Of a DNA stretch of 37,605 nucleotides, positions 1-8,399 are shown in pieces. Origin of the DNA: Candidatus Kuenenia stuttgartensis (GTDB lineage: Bacteria; Planctomycetota; JAKEIC01; DYIT01); assembly GCA_020723505.1 (NCBI GenBank), contig DYIT01000038.1:1-37605 (forward strand), written 5' to 3'. The first letter of the stretch is position 1; every line of letters begins with the position of its first letter. Below the pieces are notes generated by a model. That model was not told the DNA's origin. It saw only the letters and a program-made list of their open reading frames with translations, and did not search any database. Both the position numbers and the translations under genes were made by a program.

Positions 1-1
1 C

Positions 2-2941
2 CAGGCCGAGCACCTCCAGGTGGCCCCGGAGCTGGTCCTGGCCGGGGTCCTGGGCGCCGCGGCCGTGGTCGCCGCGTCCGCCGAAATCTCCGCAATCCTT
101 GCCCGCTTCGGCGGCCAGGCCGCCTCCGCGCTCGAGCGCTCGGCAGAATCATGGCTCCGTTCGAAAACGCCGGGGACCGCGCCTCCTCCCCTGTACTCCG
201 CAATGCGCGACGCGGCACTCTCCGACCTCCTCCTCCCGGGCACGTCCGCCCCCGCCGGGTACCGCCTCCGCATCGGCCACGCGTACAGGAAGGCCGGCAT
301 GCGGCGCGAGGCCGCGGCCATGGCCGCCGGAGCGGCGAAGGCGTCCCCGGCCGGCGGAGCCGCCCGGGACGAGGCGTGCGCCCTCGCCGCCGCCGAATCG
401 GCCGCATCCGGCGACCTCCCCGCCTGCCGGGTCTTCCTCGACATGCTCGCGCCTGGCGGCCGGGTCCTGAAATCCCCCGCGGCCGAGCTCGCCGCCGAGG
501 CGGAAGCTGCCTTGAAATCATGGTCCCCTCCCGATTCCGGCCGCCGGCCTTTCTTGCTCCCGTTCGAGAGGATTTGGCGGGTGAAGCTCAATCCCCGCGA
601 CAGGAAATCCATACTCGAACCTCGAAACAAACCGCCGTCGGGCCTCGATCATCTGGCGTTCGTCTTCTCGGAAATAGCGACCCCAGCCGAGGAAGCAGCG
701 GCCGGCGGCGTGGAAGGCGACCCCGATGACAGGCTGGAAGACAGGATGAGCCCCTACAGGATTGACTGCATCGACGCGTTCACGGGAGACCTCGCGTTCC
801 CGGTTGAATCCTTCAATTCGATGGTCTCCGGCGGGGTCCCGTCCCTGGCCTGGTCAGGCCGGGACATCATTCTGTGGGACGGCGTATACCTGTCGAGGGT
901 TGCCGGATCATCCGGAAAGAGGCTGTGGCGCGTTCGCGTCGCGGAAATGATGGGCGGCGAAAAAGGCACGGCCCTTTCGGCCTCCGACGATCTGGTCCTG
1001 GTGCTGTCCCGGGAGGCCGTTGCCGCCTTCGATTCCGGCACCGGGGAGGAAATCTGGAGGCTCGGAGCAGGGCCGGTACAGGCGGCTCCGGCGAAAAGCG
1101 GAAGGGGGCCTGCGCGCTCCCGCGTTTCATTCGACGGCATGGACATCATCGGAGCCACGTGCCTCGTGACCACCGGCGACGGCGACATCGCCGGTCTCGA
1201 CGCGAGGACAGGGGCGCAGAAGTACAGGCTATATGCCGGGCCGCTGTCCGGGAGGGCGAAGTTCCAGTACGTCATGTGGCACCTCTCGCGGGACAACGGG
1301 GGCCTTTCCGGCAGCTTCCAGGACGCCGACGTCTATTTCCCTTCCCATGCCGCAATCGGGAACAGGCTCGACGTCGTCGTGCGAAGGTTCGCCTGCGATT
1401 CGCTTGTATCGTTCGACGCGGAGACGGGCCGGGAGATTGAATCCCGCGATTTCCCGCGGGATACCGGCCCTTCGGGAACGCTCGAGCATTACTACCTCGC
1501 CCCGATTGAGAGAATCGACGACCTCGGCGGCGGGTCGAGGCTGCTCTTCCAGCATCCGAGGACAGTGAGAGTCCTCGACGGCGGAGAAACAAGGACCGCC
1601 GTGTTCCCGGAAGGCCTCGAAATCGGCGACATCCACGTGCTCGGCGGCGCCTTCCTGGCCGAGTTCTCCAACGCCGGCGCAATCGGCGGCATGGGAACGG
1701 GGGCCTGGATTCTCCGTGACGATTTCGAGCTGCTCGCCGCGCACAGGCTCGGGGACCTCGCGTTCCTCTGCTCGCGCCCGTTGTTCAGCCGCTTCTATCC
1801 CCCCCTTCTCAGGTCCTATCCCGCCGTGCTTTTCCTGGTCGACCTGCGGACCGGAGCCCTGGTGCGGAAATGGTTCCCGGAAAGGCCCGACTTCCTGGCT
1901 TCCGGCGCGGCGGCCGGGAAAATCATGCTCATGCTCTACAACGACTGCATCGAGGGCTGCGCCGCCGCGGACTCCGCGGCGCTTTTAGACCGGGCCAAGG
2001 CCCTGTCCTCGCGCGAAGACGACGCCGCGACGTTCGAGCGCGCCGAAATCATGCTCAGGCTCGGCAAACCCGCCGACGCCCTGCTCGGCCTCGAAGCCGC
2101 CTTGTCCGGCCTTGGACGCAGGGGCATCCCCCTCGATCTGGACGGAATACGGCGCGTCGGGATTCTGCTGCGGCTTCAGAAGGAGCTCTACCTGCGCGAA
2201 ACCGTTCCCCTGCCCCGCCTCCCGGCCCGCGCCGTCTCCGAACCTCCCGCGGAACCCGGCAGGCAGAACAGGTTCAGGCTCAGGGACGGCATCGAAGTGG
2301 ATGGGGATTCGTCGGACTGGGCCGGGATTGAGGAGCGCCTCCTCGCCCCCGCCCAGGGGCGCCTCGGGCTTTCGAGGCGAATCAGGACCTACCGCCCCCC
2401 GGGGGATCCCGCGCTGCCCCGCGTCAGATGGAAGGCGGCCCTCGGCGTCTCCGACCTCTATTTCCTTTTCGAGGTCGAGGACGCGGAGCACGTGGAGCCC
2501 AGGTTCGAGGCGAGGCGGCTCTGGGACGGCGACAGGGTCGTCCTCTTCGTTGACGAGACGAAGTTCTCGGTCGCGCTGCGCGGCGGAAAGGCGGAGACCG
2601 AGGACGTCGCCATGGGCGCGAGCAGGTTCACAATCCCCGCCGCAGCGTCGAGATCAGGGACCACGACTACCTACGAAATCGCCGTGCCGATCGCGCATTT
2701 CGTGCGCTGCCGGAGCCTGCCTCTCAAGTCCCCTTTCACCGTGCGGCTTTTCCCCTCCCTTCCGGGCCCGGGGGACGAGATTGACTTCGGATTCGCGGTC
2801 TACGACCAGGATTCCGACGGCAGGTGGGCCGCGCTGTTCAACTGCCCGGGAGCCTTCGAGGATTACGACGAATCGAAGGCCGCCGGAGAAGCATACGACG
2901 GCAGGGACCAGAGGTTCCTCGCCTCGCTCAGGGTGGAATAG
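2..2941 (+). CDS. PQQ-like beta-propeller protein with C-terminal CBM9-like domain (5' partial)
   Basis: The frame is open to the left edge, so the start probably lies outside the window; the first candidate is a GTG at 20 with no clear ribosome binding site. Near the N-terminus there is a hydrophobic stretch (LVLAGVLGAAAVVAA), which suggests membrane anchoring. Roughly residues 240-640 (counted from GTG 20) contain repeated strands of the PQQ-binding propeller type, such as AFDSGTGEEIWRLG, GLDARTGAQKYRLY and SFDAETGREIES. From about residue 750 to the end there is a CBM9/DOMON-like beta-sandwich, opening with IEVDGDSSDW and containing YFLFEVEDAEH and DRVVLFVDE. Fusions of this kind are typically extracytoplasmic and bind ligands or carbohydrates, but no enzyme motif is visible. 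The SIMPL gene follows 94 bases downstream on the same strand. Domain assignments are by pattern and moderately sure; the function is unknown. Confidence 0.72.
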   Translation, partial: QAEHLQVAPELVLAGVLGAAAVVAASAEISAILARFGGQAASALERSAESWLRSKTPGTAPPPLYSAMRDAALSDLLLPGTSAPAGYRLRIGHAYRKAGMRREAAAMAAGAAKASPAGGAARDEACALAAAESAASGDLPACRVFLDMLAPGGRVLKSPAAELAAEAEAALKSWSPPDSGRRPFLLPFERIWRVKLNPRDRKSILEPRNKPPSGLDHLAFVFSEIATPAEEAAAGGVEGDPDDRLEDRMSPYRIDCIDAFTGDLAFPVESFNSMVSGGVPSLAWSGRDIILWDGVYLSRVAGSSGKRLWRVRVAEMMGGEKGTALSASDDLVLVLSREAVAAFDSGTGEEIWRLGAGPVQAAPAKSGRGPARSRVSFDGMDIIGATCLVTTGDGDIAGLDARTGAQKYRLYAGPLSGRAKFQYVMWHLSRDNGGLSGSFQDADVYFPSHAAIGNRLDVVVRRFACDSLVSFDAETGREIESRDFPRDTGPSGTLEHYYLAPIERIDDLGGGSRLLFQHPRTVRVLDGGETRTAVFPEGLEIGDIHVLGGAFLAEFSNAGAIGGMGTGAWILRDDFELLAAHRLGDLAFLCSRPLFSRFYPPLLRSYPAVLFLVDLRTGALVRKWFPERPDFLASGAAAGKIMLMLYNDCIEGCAAADSAALLDRAKALSSREDDAATFERAEIMLRLGKPADALLGLEAALSGLGRRGIPLDLDGIRRVGILLRLQKELYLRETVPLPRLPARAVSEPPAEPGRQNRFRLRDGIEVDGDSSDWAGIEERLLAPAQGRLGLSRRIRTYRPPGDPALPRVRWKAALGVSDLYFLFEVEDAEHVEPRFEARRLWDGDRVVLFVDETKFSVALRGGKAETEDVAMGASRFTIPAAASRSGTTTTYEIAVPIAHFVRCRSLPLKSPFTVRLFPSLPGPGDEIDFGFAVYDQDSDGRWAALFNCPGAFEDYDESKAAGEAYDGRDQRFLASLRVE

Positions 2942-3035
2942 TGTTCCAAAACCCGTCCTGCGCGGGTAACTTACCCGGGATGGGAGCTCCGTCCTCCGTG
3001 GAGGAATCCCGTCCGTCCGTCTTGTCGGGGATGAA

Positions 3036-3800
3036 ATGATGAGAGTATTCGCGGTTTTGCCGGTCCTCGTGCTGCTCGCGCTCCTCACGGGCGACGCTGC
3101 GTCCCAGGATTCCCCCTCGCAGCCGGAGGAGAGGCACATCGAGGTCATCGCCCAGGGGAGGCTTTCCATGACGCCCGACGGGGCCGCCGTGGTCTTCAGG
3201 ATAGAGGACTCGTCGACCTCGGCGTCCGACTCGTACAAGGTCTGCGCCGAGAGGGTCAGGAAAATCTCGAAGGATATCGAGGAGCTGAAAATCCCCGGCC
3301 TCACGCTGGCCGAAGGCCCCGTCTGCTACTTCGCGGGTTCGCTCGCCGACCCTGAAACCGATTCCCACAGGAGGGTGACGTGCAGGATTGACCTCGCCGC
3401 GGCATTGGCCCTGAAGGGCGAAGACCGGGAGCTGGCGTCCAAGTCCGCAATGCTCATCGACGCGGCGGGAAGGTCCGGCGGCTATCCCATATCCAATCCC
3501 GCGGGGCACGGGCACCTGTTCTTCAGGGTGGACAGAATCGATGACTTCACGCGGGAAATCTGCTGCTCCGGACTCGATCAGGCGAAGCTCCTCGCTGCGG
3601 CCATCGCATCCAGGATGGGTGTAAAGGCCGGACGCGTCATTTCGGTCGCCGATTTGAGAGGATCGCAGGAAAGCCCGGATTCCGACGTCGCCTTCGCCAT
3701 GCTCTTCTCGTCCTGCCCCGCCGGCGAAAGGTGGGTCTACGACGGCAGGAAGATCGAGTGGCGGAAGAACATGAAGGTGCGGTTCTCGATTTCAGAATAG
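3036..3800 (+). CDS. SIMPL (DUF541) domain exported protein
   Basis: 254 residues beginning with a signal peptide (MMRVFAVLPVLVLLALLTG, likely cleavage after DAASQ). The mature part starts with EERHIEVIAQGRLSMTPDGA, the usual opening of the SIMPL/DUF541 fold, in which the strand 'i.V.G.g.....PD.a' is followed by helices. A later segment (GLDQAKLLAAAIASRMGVKAGRVISVADL) matches the family's conserved helix and strand, where arguments are combined into a two-fold repeat. Members are periplasmic or outer-membrane proteins of unclear role, some linked to oxidative stress. Two ATGs overlap at the start (3036 and 3039), and the purine-rich GGGGATGAA precedes them. The gene stops 3 bases before the sugar phosphotransferase, so the two are likely co-transcribed. 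The family call is good; the role is unknown. Confidence 0.8.
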   Translation: MMRVFAVLPVLVLLALLTGDAASQDSPSQPEERHIEVIAQGRLSMTPDGAAVVFRIEDSSTSASDSYKVCAERVRKISKDIEELKIPGLTLAEGPVCYFAGSLADPETDSHRRVTCRIDLAAALALKGEDRELASKSAMLIDAAGRSGGYPISNPAGHGHLFFRVDRIDDFTREICCSGLDQAKLLAAAIASRMGVKAGRVISVADLRGSQESPDSDVAFAMLFSSCPAGERWVYDGRKIEWRKNMKVRFSISE

Positions 3801-3803
3801 CCC

Positions 3804-5207
3804 ATGCTCAAGAAGCACAGTCAGGTCTTCCTCACGCTGATGCAGCTGCTGGACGCCGCCGTCACCGCTTCCGCGTGGGCCCTCGCATACCTGATACGCG
3901 TCAAATCAGGCGTAATCGAGCTCACAAGGGGCGAACCCGACCCGGGCCTGTATTTCGCCGTGCTCCCGGTCGCGGCGCTCGTCAGCGTCGTCTGCTACAG
4001 GTGGGCCGGCCTCTACAGGCCCCGCAGGGAGGGCGCGGCCGTAGAGGAGCTGCTCCTCGTCGTCAAGGGCACGTTCTTCGCTCTCGCTGCCCTTCTGGCG
4101 CTCTCGTTCTTCTACCGCGAGTACGAGTATTCCCGCGCCGTCGTGGCCATCTTCGCCGTGCTCAATCCGCTCATGCTCGGGCTGTCCCGATTCGCCCTTA
4201 GAATTGCGCTCCGCCGGCTCAGGGCCCGGGGATTCAACATGCGCAGGGCGGTTATAGTCGGCGCAGGCAAGCCCGGCCAGAAGCTGGCGGAAGCCATCGA
4301 ACGCAATCCCTGGACGGGAATCAGGGTCGTCGGATTCGTGGACCACAGGCCGGAGCGAAAGGGGAAGAAGTTCGCCGGAGCCCAGGTCCTAGGGCCGATT
4401 GTCGATCTGCCGGCCATCATCGCCTCTTCGAGCGCCGACCAGGTCTTCATAGCGCTTTCCGGGCGGGACTCGTGGCTGATTGAGGAAGTCATGGGCCTTC
4501 TCGCCGAAACAATGGTCGACGTCAGGGTCGTTCCGGATCTCTTCTCCTTCTACACCCTGAACCGGGAAGTGGGCGAGTTCGACGGCCTGCCCGTGCTCGC
4601 CGTGAGGGAAAGCCCCCTCCACGGCTGGAGCAGGGTCGTGAAAAGGGCGGTGGACATCGGATTCTCGCTCGCCGTGCTGATCCTCCTCCTGCCCCTGCTC
4701 CTCCTCCTGGCCGCCCTCGTGAAGCTGACCTCGAAGGGGCCGGTCTTCTACCGCCAGGAGAGGATGGGGCTGGGCGGAGACGTCTTCGGAATGTACAAGT
4801 TCCGGTCCATGAGGACCGACGCCGAGGCCGCAACCGGGGCCGTATGGGCGAAGGAGAACGACCCGAGGAGGACCGCGTTCGGCGCCTTCCTCCGGAAGAC
4901 GAGCATGGACGAGCTCCCGCAGTTCTTGAACGTGCTCGTCGGAGACATGAGCATAGTGGGGCCCAGGCCGGAACGCCCGGTCTTCATAGAGGAGTTCAAG
5001 AAGAAGATTCCCAGGTACATGTTCAGGCACAAGATGAAGGCCGGGATTACGGGCTGGGCCCAGGTCAACGGATGGCGCGGCAACACCTCGCTCCGCAAGC
5101 GAATCCAGTACGACCTCTACTACATAGAACACTGGTCGAACTGGTTCGACGTCAGAGTCATGTTCCTCACGGTCCTGAGGGGGCTCATCGGCAAGAACGC
5201 GTACTGA
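3804..5207 (+). CDS. Polyprenyl-phosphate sugar phosphotransferase (WcaJ/WbaP-type)
   Basis: 467 residues. The enzyme moves a hexose-1-phosphate from a nucleotide sugar to undecaprenyl phosphate, the first membrane step of exopolysaccharide or O-antigen synthesis. Four hydrophobic helices lie in about residues 8-130. A Rossmann CoA-binding-type domain follows (AVIVGAGKPGQKLAEAI, then VVGFVDHRP). After another membrane segment (IGFSLAVLILLLPLLLLL) comes the catalytic bacterial sugar transferase domain with its hallmark stretches GPVFYRQERMG, KFRSM, RKTSMDELPQFLNVL, DMSIVGPRPE and GITGWAQVNGWRG. The length fits the family (about 460-480). It begins 3 bases after the SIMPL gene with a weak ribosome site. 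No glycosyltransferases or flippase genes are near, so it may be an unlinked initiating enzyme. Glucose is the commonest substrate, but which sugar is used here cannot be read from the sequence. Confidence 0.9.
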   Translation: MLKKHSQVFLTLMQLLDAAVTASAWALAYLIRVKSGVIELTRGEPDPGLYFAVLPVAALVSVVCYRWAGLYRPRREGAAVEELLLVVKGTFFALAALLALSFFYREYEYSRAVVAIFAVLNPLMLGLSRFALRIALRRLRARGFNMRRAVIVGAGKPGQKLAEAIERNPWTGIRVVGFVDHRPERKGKKFAGAQVLGPIVDLPAIIASSSADQVFIALSGRDSWLIEEVMGLLAETMVDVRVVPDLFSFYTLNREVGEFDGLPVLAVRESPLHGWSRVVKRAVDIGFSLAVLILLLPLLLLLAALVKLTSKGPVFYRQERMGLGGDVFGMYKFRSMRTDAEAATGAVWAKENDPRRTAFGAFLRKTSMDELPQFLNVLVGDMSIVGPRPERPVFIEEFKKKIPRYMFRHKMKAGITGWAQVNGWRGNTSLRKRIQYDLYYIEHWSNWFDVRVMFLTVLRGLIGKNAY

Positions 5208-5425
5208 CCCTTCGGGCCGTGCAGCATGCGTCGCCCCTGCGGCCCGCGGCGCCGGTCATGGATTCCGGCTTTTGAAGATTTCAAGGTTTTCCCGGTGTTC
5301 CTCCATGCCCTTCGTGGCGGATTCCCGTTGCGGCTCGGCTGCGTTTTGATTTGTTTTTTATCGTCGGGGATTTAGGATTGTGCTCCCGGGATCGAATCCC
5401 CTGGTTCATGGTTGAGGACACTGCA
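5208..5425. other. Intergenic gap before PEP carboxykinase
   Basis: 218 bases with no convincing gene. A GC-rich inverted region (CTGCGGCCCGCGGCGCCGG) and the GGATTCC word at 5263 lie early in it. A T-rich stretch at about 5343-5361 (GTTTTGATTTGTTTTTTATC) is the likeliest promoter zone for pckA, although no textbook -35/-10 pair stands out. The same word GTTTTGATTTG recurs at 19926 ahead of the tRNA-Pro promoter. Confidence 0.4.
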
Positions 5426-7069
5426 ATGGATTTCCACCGCAGGATTGACAACGTGCTGACCATGCACAGCAAGGTGGCGGAGGACCCGCCCCGTGCGCAG
5501 ATGATTCGCAGCGCAATCGAGAACCGCGAGGCGGTGGCTTCGAAATGCGGGGCTCTGGCCGGCTGGACGCCTGTGGAGTCCACGGGGAGGAGCCCCAAGG
5601 ACACCTACATCGTCAGGCGGAAGCCCAGCGAGGAGCACGTGGACTGGAGCGCAGAAAACAACGTCCCCATGGAACCCGACACGTTCGAGATGATGAAGAA
5701 GGACGCGCTGGCCGCCATCGGCGCGGCCGGGCAGATCTACATGACGAACAGGGTCCTGGGAGCCGACCCGGATTACTGCCTCGGAATCCGCACCGTGAGC
5801 GACCGCGCGCTGACCGCCCTGTTTACCGACAACATGTTCCGGCCCGTCCCCCCCGAGGCCGGCGGGTCCGTGTTCCGCGACCTGCCGTTCCTGGTCGTCG
5901 CTCTGCCCTATCACAAGCTCGATCCGGAAAAATACCAGGGGAGGCTGAGAATAGACCCCGCGACAGGGAAGACCTCCACAATGGCTGCGGCCATGGACTT
6001 CGACGACAGAATCGGCCTCATCATCGGATCCGCCTACCTGGGAACACTGAAGAAGCTCATGTTCACCGTCATGAACTACCTCACTCCCGAGCATGGGATT
6101 CTCCCCCTGCACTGCGCCGCCAACGAGGGGCCCAAGGGCGGGGTCAACCTCCTGCTCGGCCTCTCGGGCACCGGAAAGACCACGCTGTCCGCCGATCCGC
6201 GCAGGGTGCTCCTCGGCGACGACGAACATGCATGGAGCGACTCGGGCATCGCCAACTTCGAGGGCGGTTGCTACGCCAAGCTGATTAACCTGCGCCAGGA
6301 GAAAGAGCCGGAAATCTTCTACGCCATAAACCACAACGCGGCTCCCGAGGACCACGGCGCAATCGTCGAGAACGCGATGATCTACCCGGACGGGACCTTC
6401 GACTTCGGCGACACGCGCCTGACGCCCAACTCCAGGGGCTCCTACCCGCTGCGTTTCCTCTGGCACTTCAAACCCTCGGCCGTCGGCGGCCATCCGGACG
6501 TCATCCTGTTCCTCACGGCGGACGCGAACGGCGTCCTCCCGCCCATCGCGAAGCTCGACGTCGACCAGGCGATGTTCTGGTTCATGATGGGCTATACGAG
6601 CAAGGTTGAGGGAACCGAGAGGGGGATTGTGAATCCGGTCTCCAACTTCTCGCGCCTGTTCGGAGCGCCGTTCATCCCGAGGCGCTCCAGCGTGTACATC
6701 AAGATGCTGGGCGAGAAGGTGCAGAGGCACCGCACCCGGACGTATCTCGTCAACACCGGCTGGAGCGGCGGGCCCTTCGGCATCGGCAAGAGGATGGACA
6801 TAGATCTCACGAGGCTGCTCGTGGACGCCGCGGAGAAGGGCGCGCTGGAGGACGTCGAATTCGGACTGGATCCCGTCTTCAGGCTCAGGATCCCGAAGTC
6901 CTGCCCGGGCCTGTCCAACGCGGCGCTCCTCAATCCCAGGGACACGTGGACCGACAAGGCGGAATACGACGCGCGGGCAGGGAAGCTCGCCGCCGAGTTC
7001 AGGAACTGGTTCGAGAAGAAATGCGACAAGTCCGGCGTCCCCGCGTCAGTGCTGTCGCAGTGCCCCTGA
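5426..7069 (+). CDS. pckA: Phosphoenolpyruvate carboxykinase (ATP-type)
   Basis: Catalyses oxaloacetate + ATP to phosphoenolpyruvate + CO2 + ADP, the entry step of gluconeogenesis, in the cytoplasm. I chose ATG 5426 (547 residues) because GAGGA lies 7 bases upstream. The frame also offers ATG 5408 and TTG 5351. The P-loop GLSGTGKTT is at residues 245-253 (Lys251). It is followed by LSADPRRVLLGDDEHAWSD, the metal/nucleotide 'kinase-2' block of the ATP-dependent family, and NFEGGCYAK. The substrate-side signature RSPKDTYIVRR (near residue 54) and the TGWSGGPFG-type loop near residue 447 are also those of ATP-PEPCK, not the GTP enzyme. The length is normal. The gene stands alone, with VapBC on its 3' side after 196 bases. 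Confidence 0.95.
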   Translation: MDFHRRIDNVLTMHSKVAEDPPRAQMIRSAIENREAVASKCGALAGWTPVESTGRSPKDTYIVRRKPSEEHVDWSAENNVPMEPDTFEMMKKDALAAIGAAGQIYMTNRVLGADPDYCLGIRTVSDRALTALFTDNMFRPVPPEAGGSVFRDLPFLVVALPYHKLDPEKYQGRLRIDPATGKTSTMAAAMDFDDRIGLIIGSAYLGTLKKLMFTVMNYLTPEHGILPLHCAANEGPKGGVNLLLGLSGTGKTTLSADPRRVLLGDDEHAWSDSGIANFEGGCYAKLINLRQEKEPEIFYAINHNAAPEDHGAIVENAMIYPDGTFDFGDTRLTPNSRGSYPLRFLWHFKPSAVGGHPDVILFLTADANGVLPPIAKLDVDQAMFWFMMGYTSKVEGTERGIVNPVSNFSRLFGAPFIPRRSSVYIKMLGEKVQRHRTRTYLVNTGWSGGPFGIGKRMDIDLTRLLVDAAEKGALEDVEFGLDPVFRLRIPKSCPGLSNAALLNPRDTWTDKAEYDARAGKLAAEFRNWFEKKCDKSGVPASVLSQCP

Positions 7070-7205
7070 TTCCTGCATCCGCAGCATCGGAAAGGATCCC
7101 GGGCCGTCGTCTTTCCGACGAAAGCCGGAATCCAGGCGGTCGGTTAGCCCTGCTGCGCTAATCCTAAGCAGTTCGATCACGCTTTCCTGACCTCTTGCTT
7201 TATAC

Positions 7206-7243
7206 ATATAAATAATGCATCATTTCATATATAAATAATGCAT
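7206..7243 (+). promoter_or_regulatory. Tandem operator-like repeat upstream of vapBC
   Basis: A 15-base AT-rich word, ATATAAATAATGCAT, is present at 7206-7220 and again at 7229-7243, so the copies start 23 bases apart, about two helical turns. Each copy ends in the palindrome ATGCAT. The stretch lies 23-60 bases before the antitoxin start in an otherwise GC-rich region, and TTGCTT (7195-7200) lies just upstream. VapB antitoxins commonly repress their own operon at such paired sites, so this is probably the operator overlapping the promoter. That role is inferred from position. Confidence 0.5.
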
Positions 7244-7265
7244 ATAAGTCTTTTCGGAGGCCAGT

Positions 7266-7463
7266 TTGAGGACTACTCTCAACATGGACGACGACCTTGT
7301 GGAAAAAGCCATGAGGCTGACCGGAATCAGCGAGAAGACGTCGCTGGTACGGCTCGGGCTCGAGGCGCTTATTGCGCGCGAAAGCGCGGCCAGGCTGGCC
7401 ATGCTCGGGGGCACGGAAAAACGGCTGGATGCCCCCCGCAGGAGGAGGGTGTCCAACGGCTGA
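7266..7463 (+). CDS. vapB: VapB-type antitoxin
   Basis: 65 residues, starting at a TTG with GGAGG at 7256-7260, 5 bases upstream. The N-terminus MRTTLNMDDDLVEKAMRLTG is the standard ribbon-helix-helix opening of the DUF2191/VapB family, so the TTG is preferred over the in-frame ATG at 7284. In the family, two such N-termini form the DNA-binding dimer and the C-terminal tail wraps around the VapC toxin; here the tail is basic (RRRRVSNG). The stop codon lies 1 base before the VapC start, the usual translational coupling. Confidence is high because of the partner gene. Confidence 0.85.
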   Translation: MRTTLNMDDDLVEKAMRLTGISEKTSLVRLGLEALIARESAARLAMLGGTEKRLDAPRRRRVSNG

Positions 7464-7464
7464 A

Positions 7465-7827
7465 ATGGTGCTTGCGGACACCTCGGTCTGGGTAACGCAC
7501 CTGCGGAGGGGATCCCCCCGCCTTTCAGGGCTGCTCTCGGATGGGGCGGTGGCGGTCCATCCTTTCGTCATCGGCGAACTCGCATGCGGGAATATTGGGA
7601 ACAGGGCCGAGATTCTGTCCCTGCTGGGTTCGCTGCCCGCGGCCTCGGTCGCTGAACACGGTGAAATCATGGGATTCATTGAGAACAGGCGTCTTATGGG
7701 CAAAGGGCTGGCGTACATCGACGCCCACCTGCTCGCTTCCTCGATGCTGTCCGGGGCGCGGCTATGGACCGAGGACAAACCGCTCGCGCGCGCGGCTTCG
7801 GCCATGGGCATCGCGTTCCACCCATGA
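7465..7827 (+). CDS. vapC: VapC toxin, PIN-domain ribonuclease
   Basis: 120 residues from ATG 7465, one base after the vapB stop. PIN-domain toxins cut specific RNAs (often tRNA or 23S rRNA) using acidic residues that hold Mg2+. The expected residues are present: Asp5 in MVLADTSVW, Glu38 in IGELACG, Asp86 in YIDAHLLAS and Glu103/Asp104 in LWTEDKPL. The length and order match the VapC family. An in-frame extension upstream (to 7372) overlaps vapB and has no start with a ribosome site. The gene is complete, so the pair looks functional; its target cannot be told from sequence. Confidence 0.9.
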   Translation: MVLADTSVWVTHLRRGSPRLSGLLSDGAVAVHPFVIGELACGNIGNRAEILSLLGSLPAASVAEHGEIMGFIENRRLMGKGLAYIDAHLLASSMLSGARLWTEDKPLARAASAMGIAFHP

Positions 7828-7833
7828 ATAGAG

Positions 7834-8385
7834 ATGGACATGGTTGCCGGAGCTGCAAACCGTTTTCTGTACGGCGTCTTTCGGGGGCCGAAGGCAATCG
7901 GCAGGCTCCTTGTGGGCGAGACCGGCTCGCGGATATGCGCCGTGAGCTTCGTCGCTGAAGTCGGACCGCAAGCCGCCGCCTCCCGCGCCGCGGCGCGGGA
8001 GGGATGTTCCGGCGCGGAGCGGGGCGCGACATCGCTCCTTGAATCCGCCTTCAGCCAGCTTGACGAGTACTTCTCGGGGAGCAGGCGGTTCTTTACCCTG
8101 CCCCTTGCCCTTTCAGGCTCGGAATTCGACCTGCTGGCATGGGAGATCCTCCTGCGCATCCCCTACGGATCCACCATGAGCTACGCCGAACAGGCCGGCA
8201 GGATGGGAAGGAAAGGCGCCGCCCGCGCTGTCGGCGGCGCGAACGGCAGGAACCCGGCCGCAATCGTAGTGCCCTGCCATCGTGTCATCGGGAGCGACGG
8301 GGCGCTCACCGGCTTCGGCCCTGGAATCGGAAAAAAGAAGTGGCTACTCGATCACGAGAGAAAATCCCATGGGGTCAGGCCTTGA
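7834..8385 (+). CDS. ogt: Methylated-DNA--[protein]-cysteine S-methyltransferase (Ogt/MGMT)
   Basis: 183 residues. This suicide repair protein takes alkyl groups from O6-alkylguanine onto its own cysteine. The active site is VVPCHRVI with Cys148. The downstream loop TGFGPGIGKKKWLLDHE is the family's substrate-pocket region (usually LTGYGGGLERKRWLLxxE). The DNA-binding segment runs from FDLLAWEILLRIPYGSTMSYAEQA to GAARAVGGANGRNP, with the helix-turn-helix and Arg finger region. The N-terminal part is the variable ribonuclease-like lobe. The gene starts 6 bases after vapC with only a weak GAGA ribosome site, so it may be read with the toxin-antitoxin operon. The outer-membrane-like gene follows 14 bases later. 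Confidence 0.92.
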   Translation: MDMVAGAANRFLYGVFRGPKAIGRLLVGETGSRICAVSFVAEVGPQAAASRAAAREGCSGAERGATSLLESAFSQLDEYFSGSRRFFTLPLALSGSEFDLLAWEILLRIPYGSTMSYAEQAGRMGRKGAARAVGGANGRNPAAIVVPCHRVIGSDGALTGFGPGIGKKKWLLDHERKSHGVRP

Positions 8386-8399
8386 TTAGGAAATGCCCC

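Noticed and set aside
754-1744. Long minus-strand and alternate-frame ORFs inside the first gene
   Set aside because: The plus-strand frame carries clear propeller repeats; the others are low-complexity Arg/Pro/Ala text.
5372-6730. 452-codon open frame on the minus strand opposite pckA
   Set aside because: It mirrors the real gene on the other strand, has no family resemblance, and is a product of high GC content.
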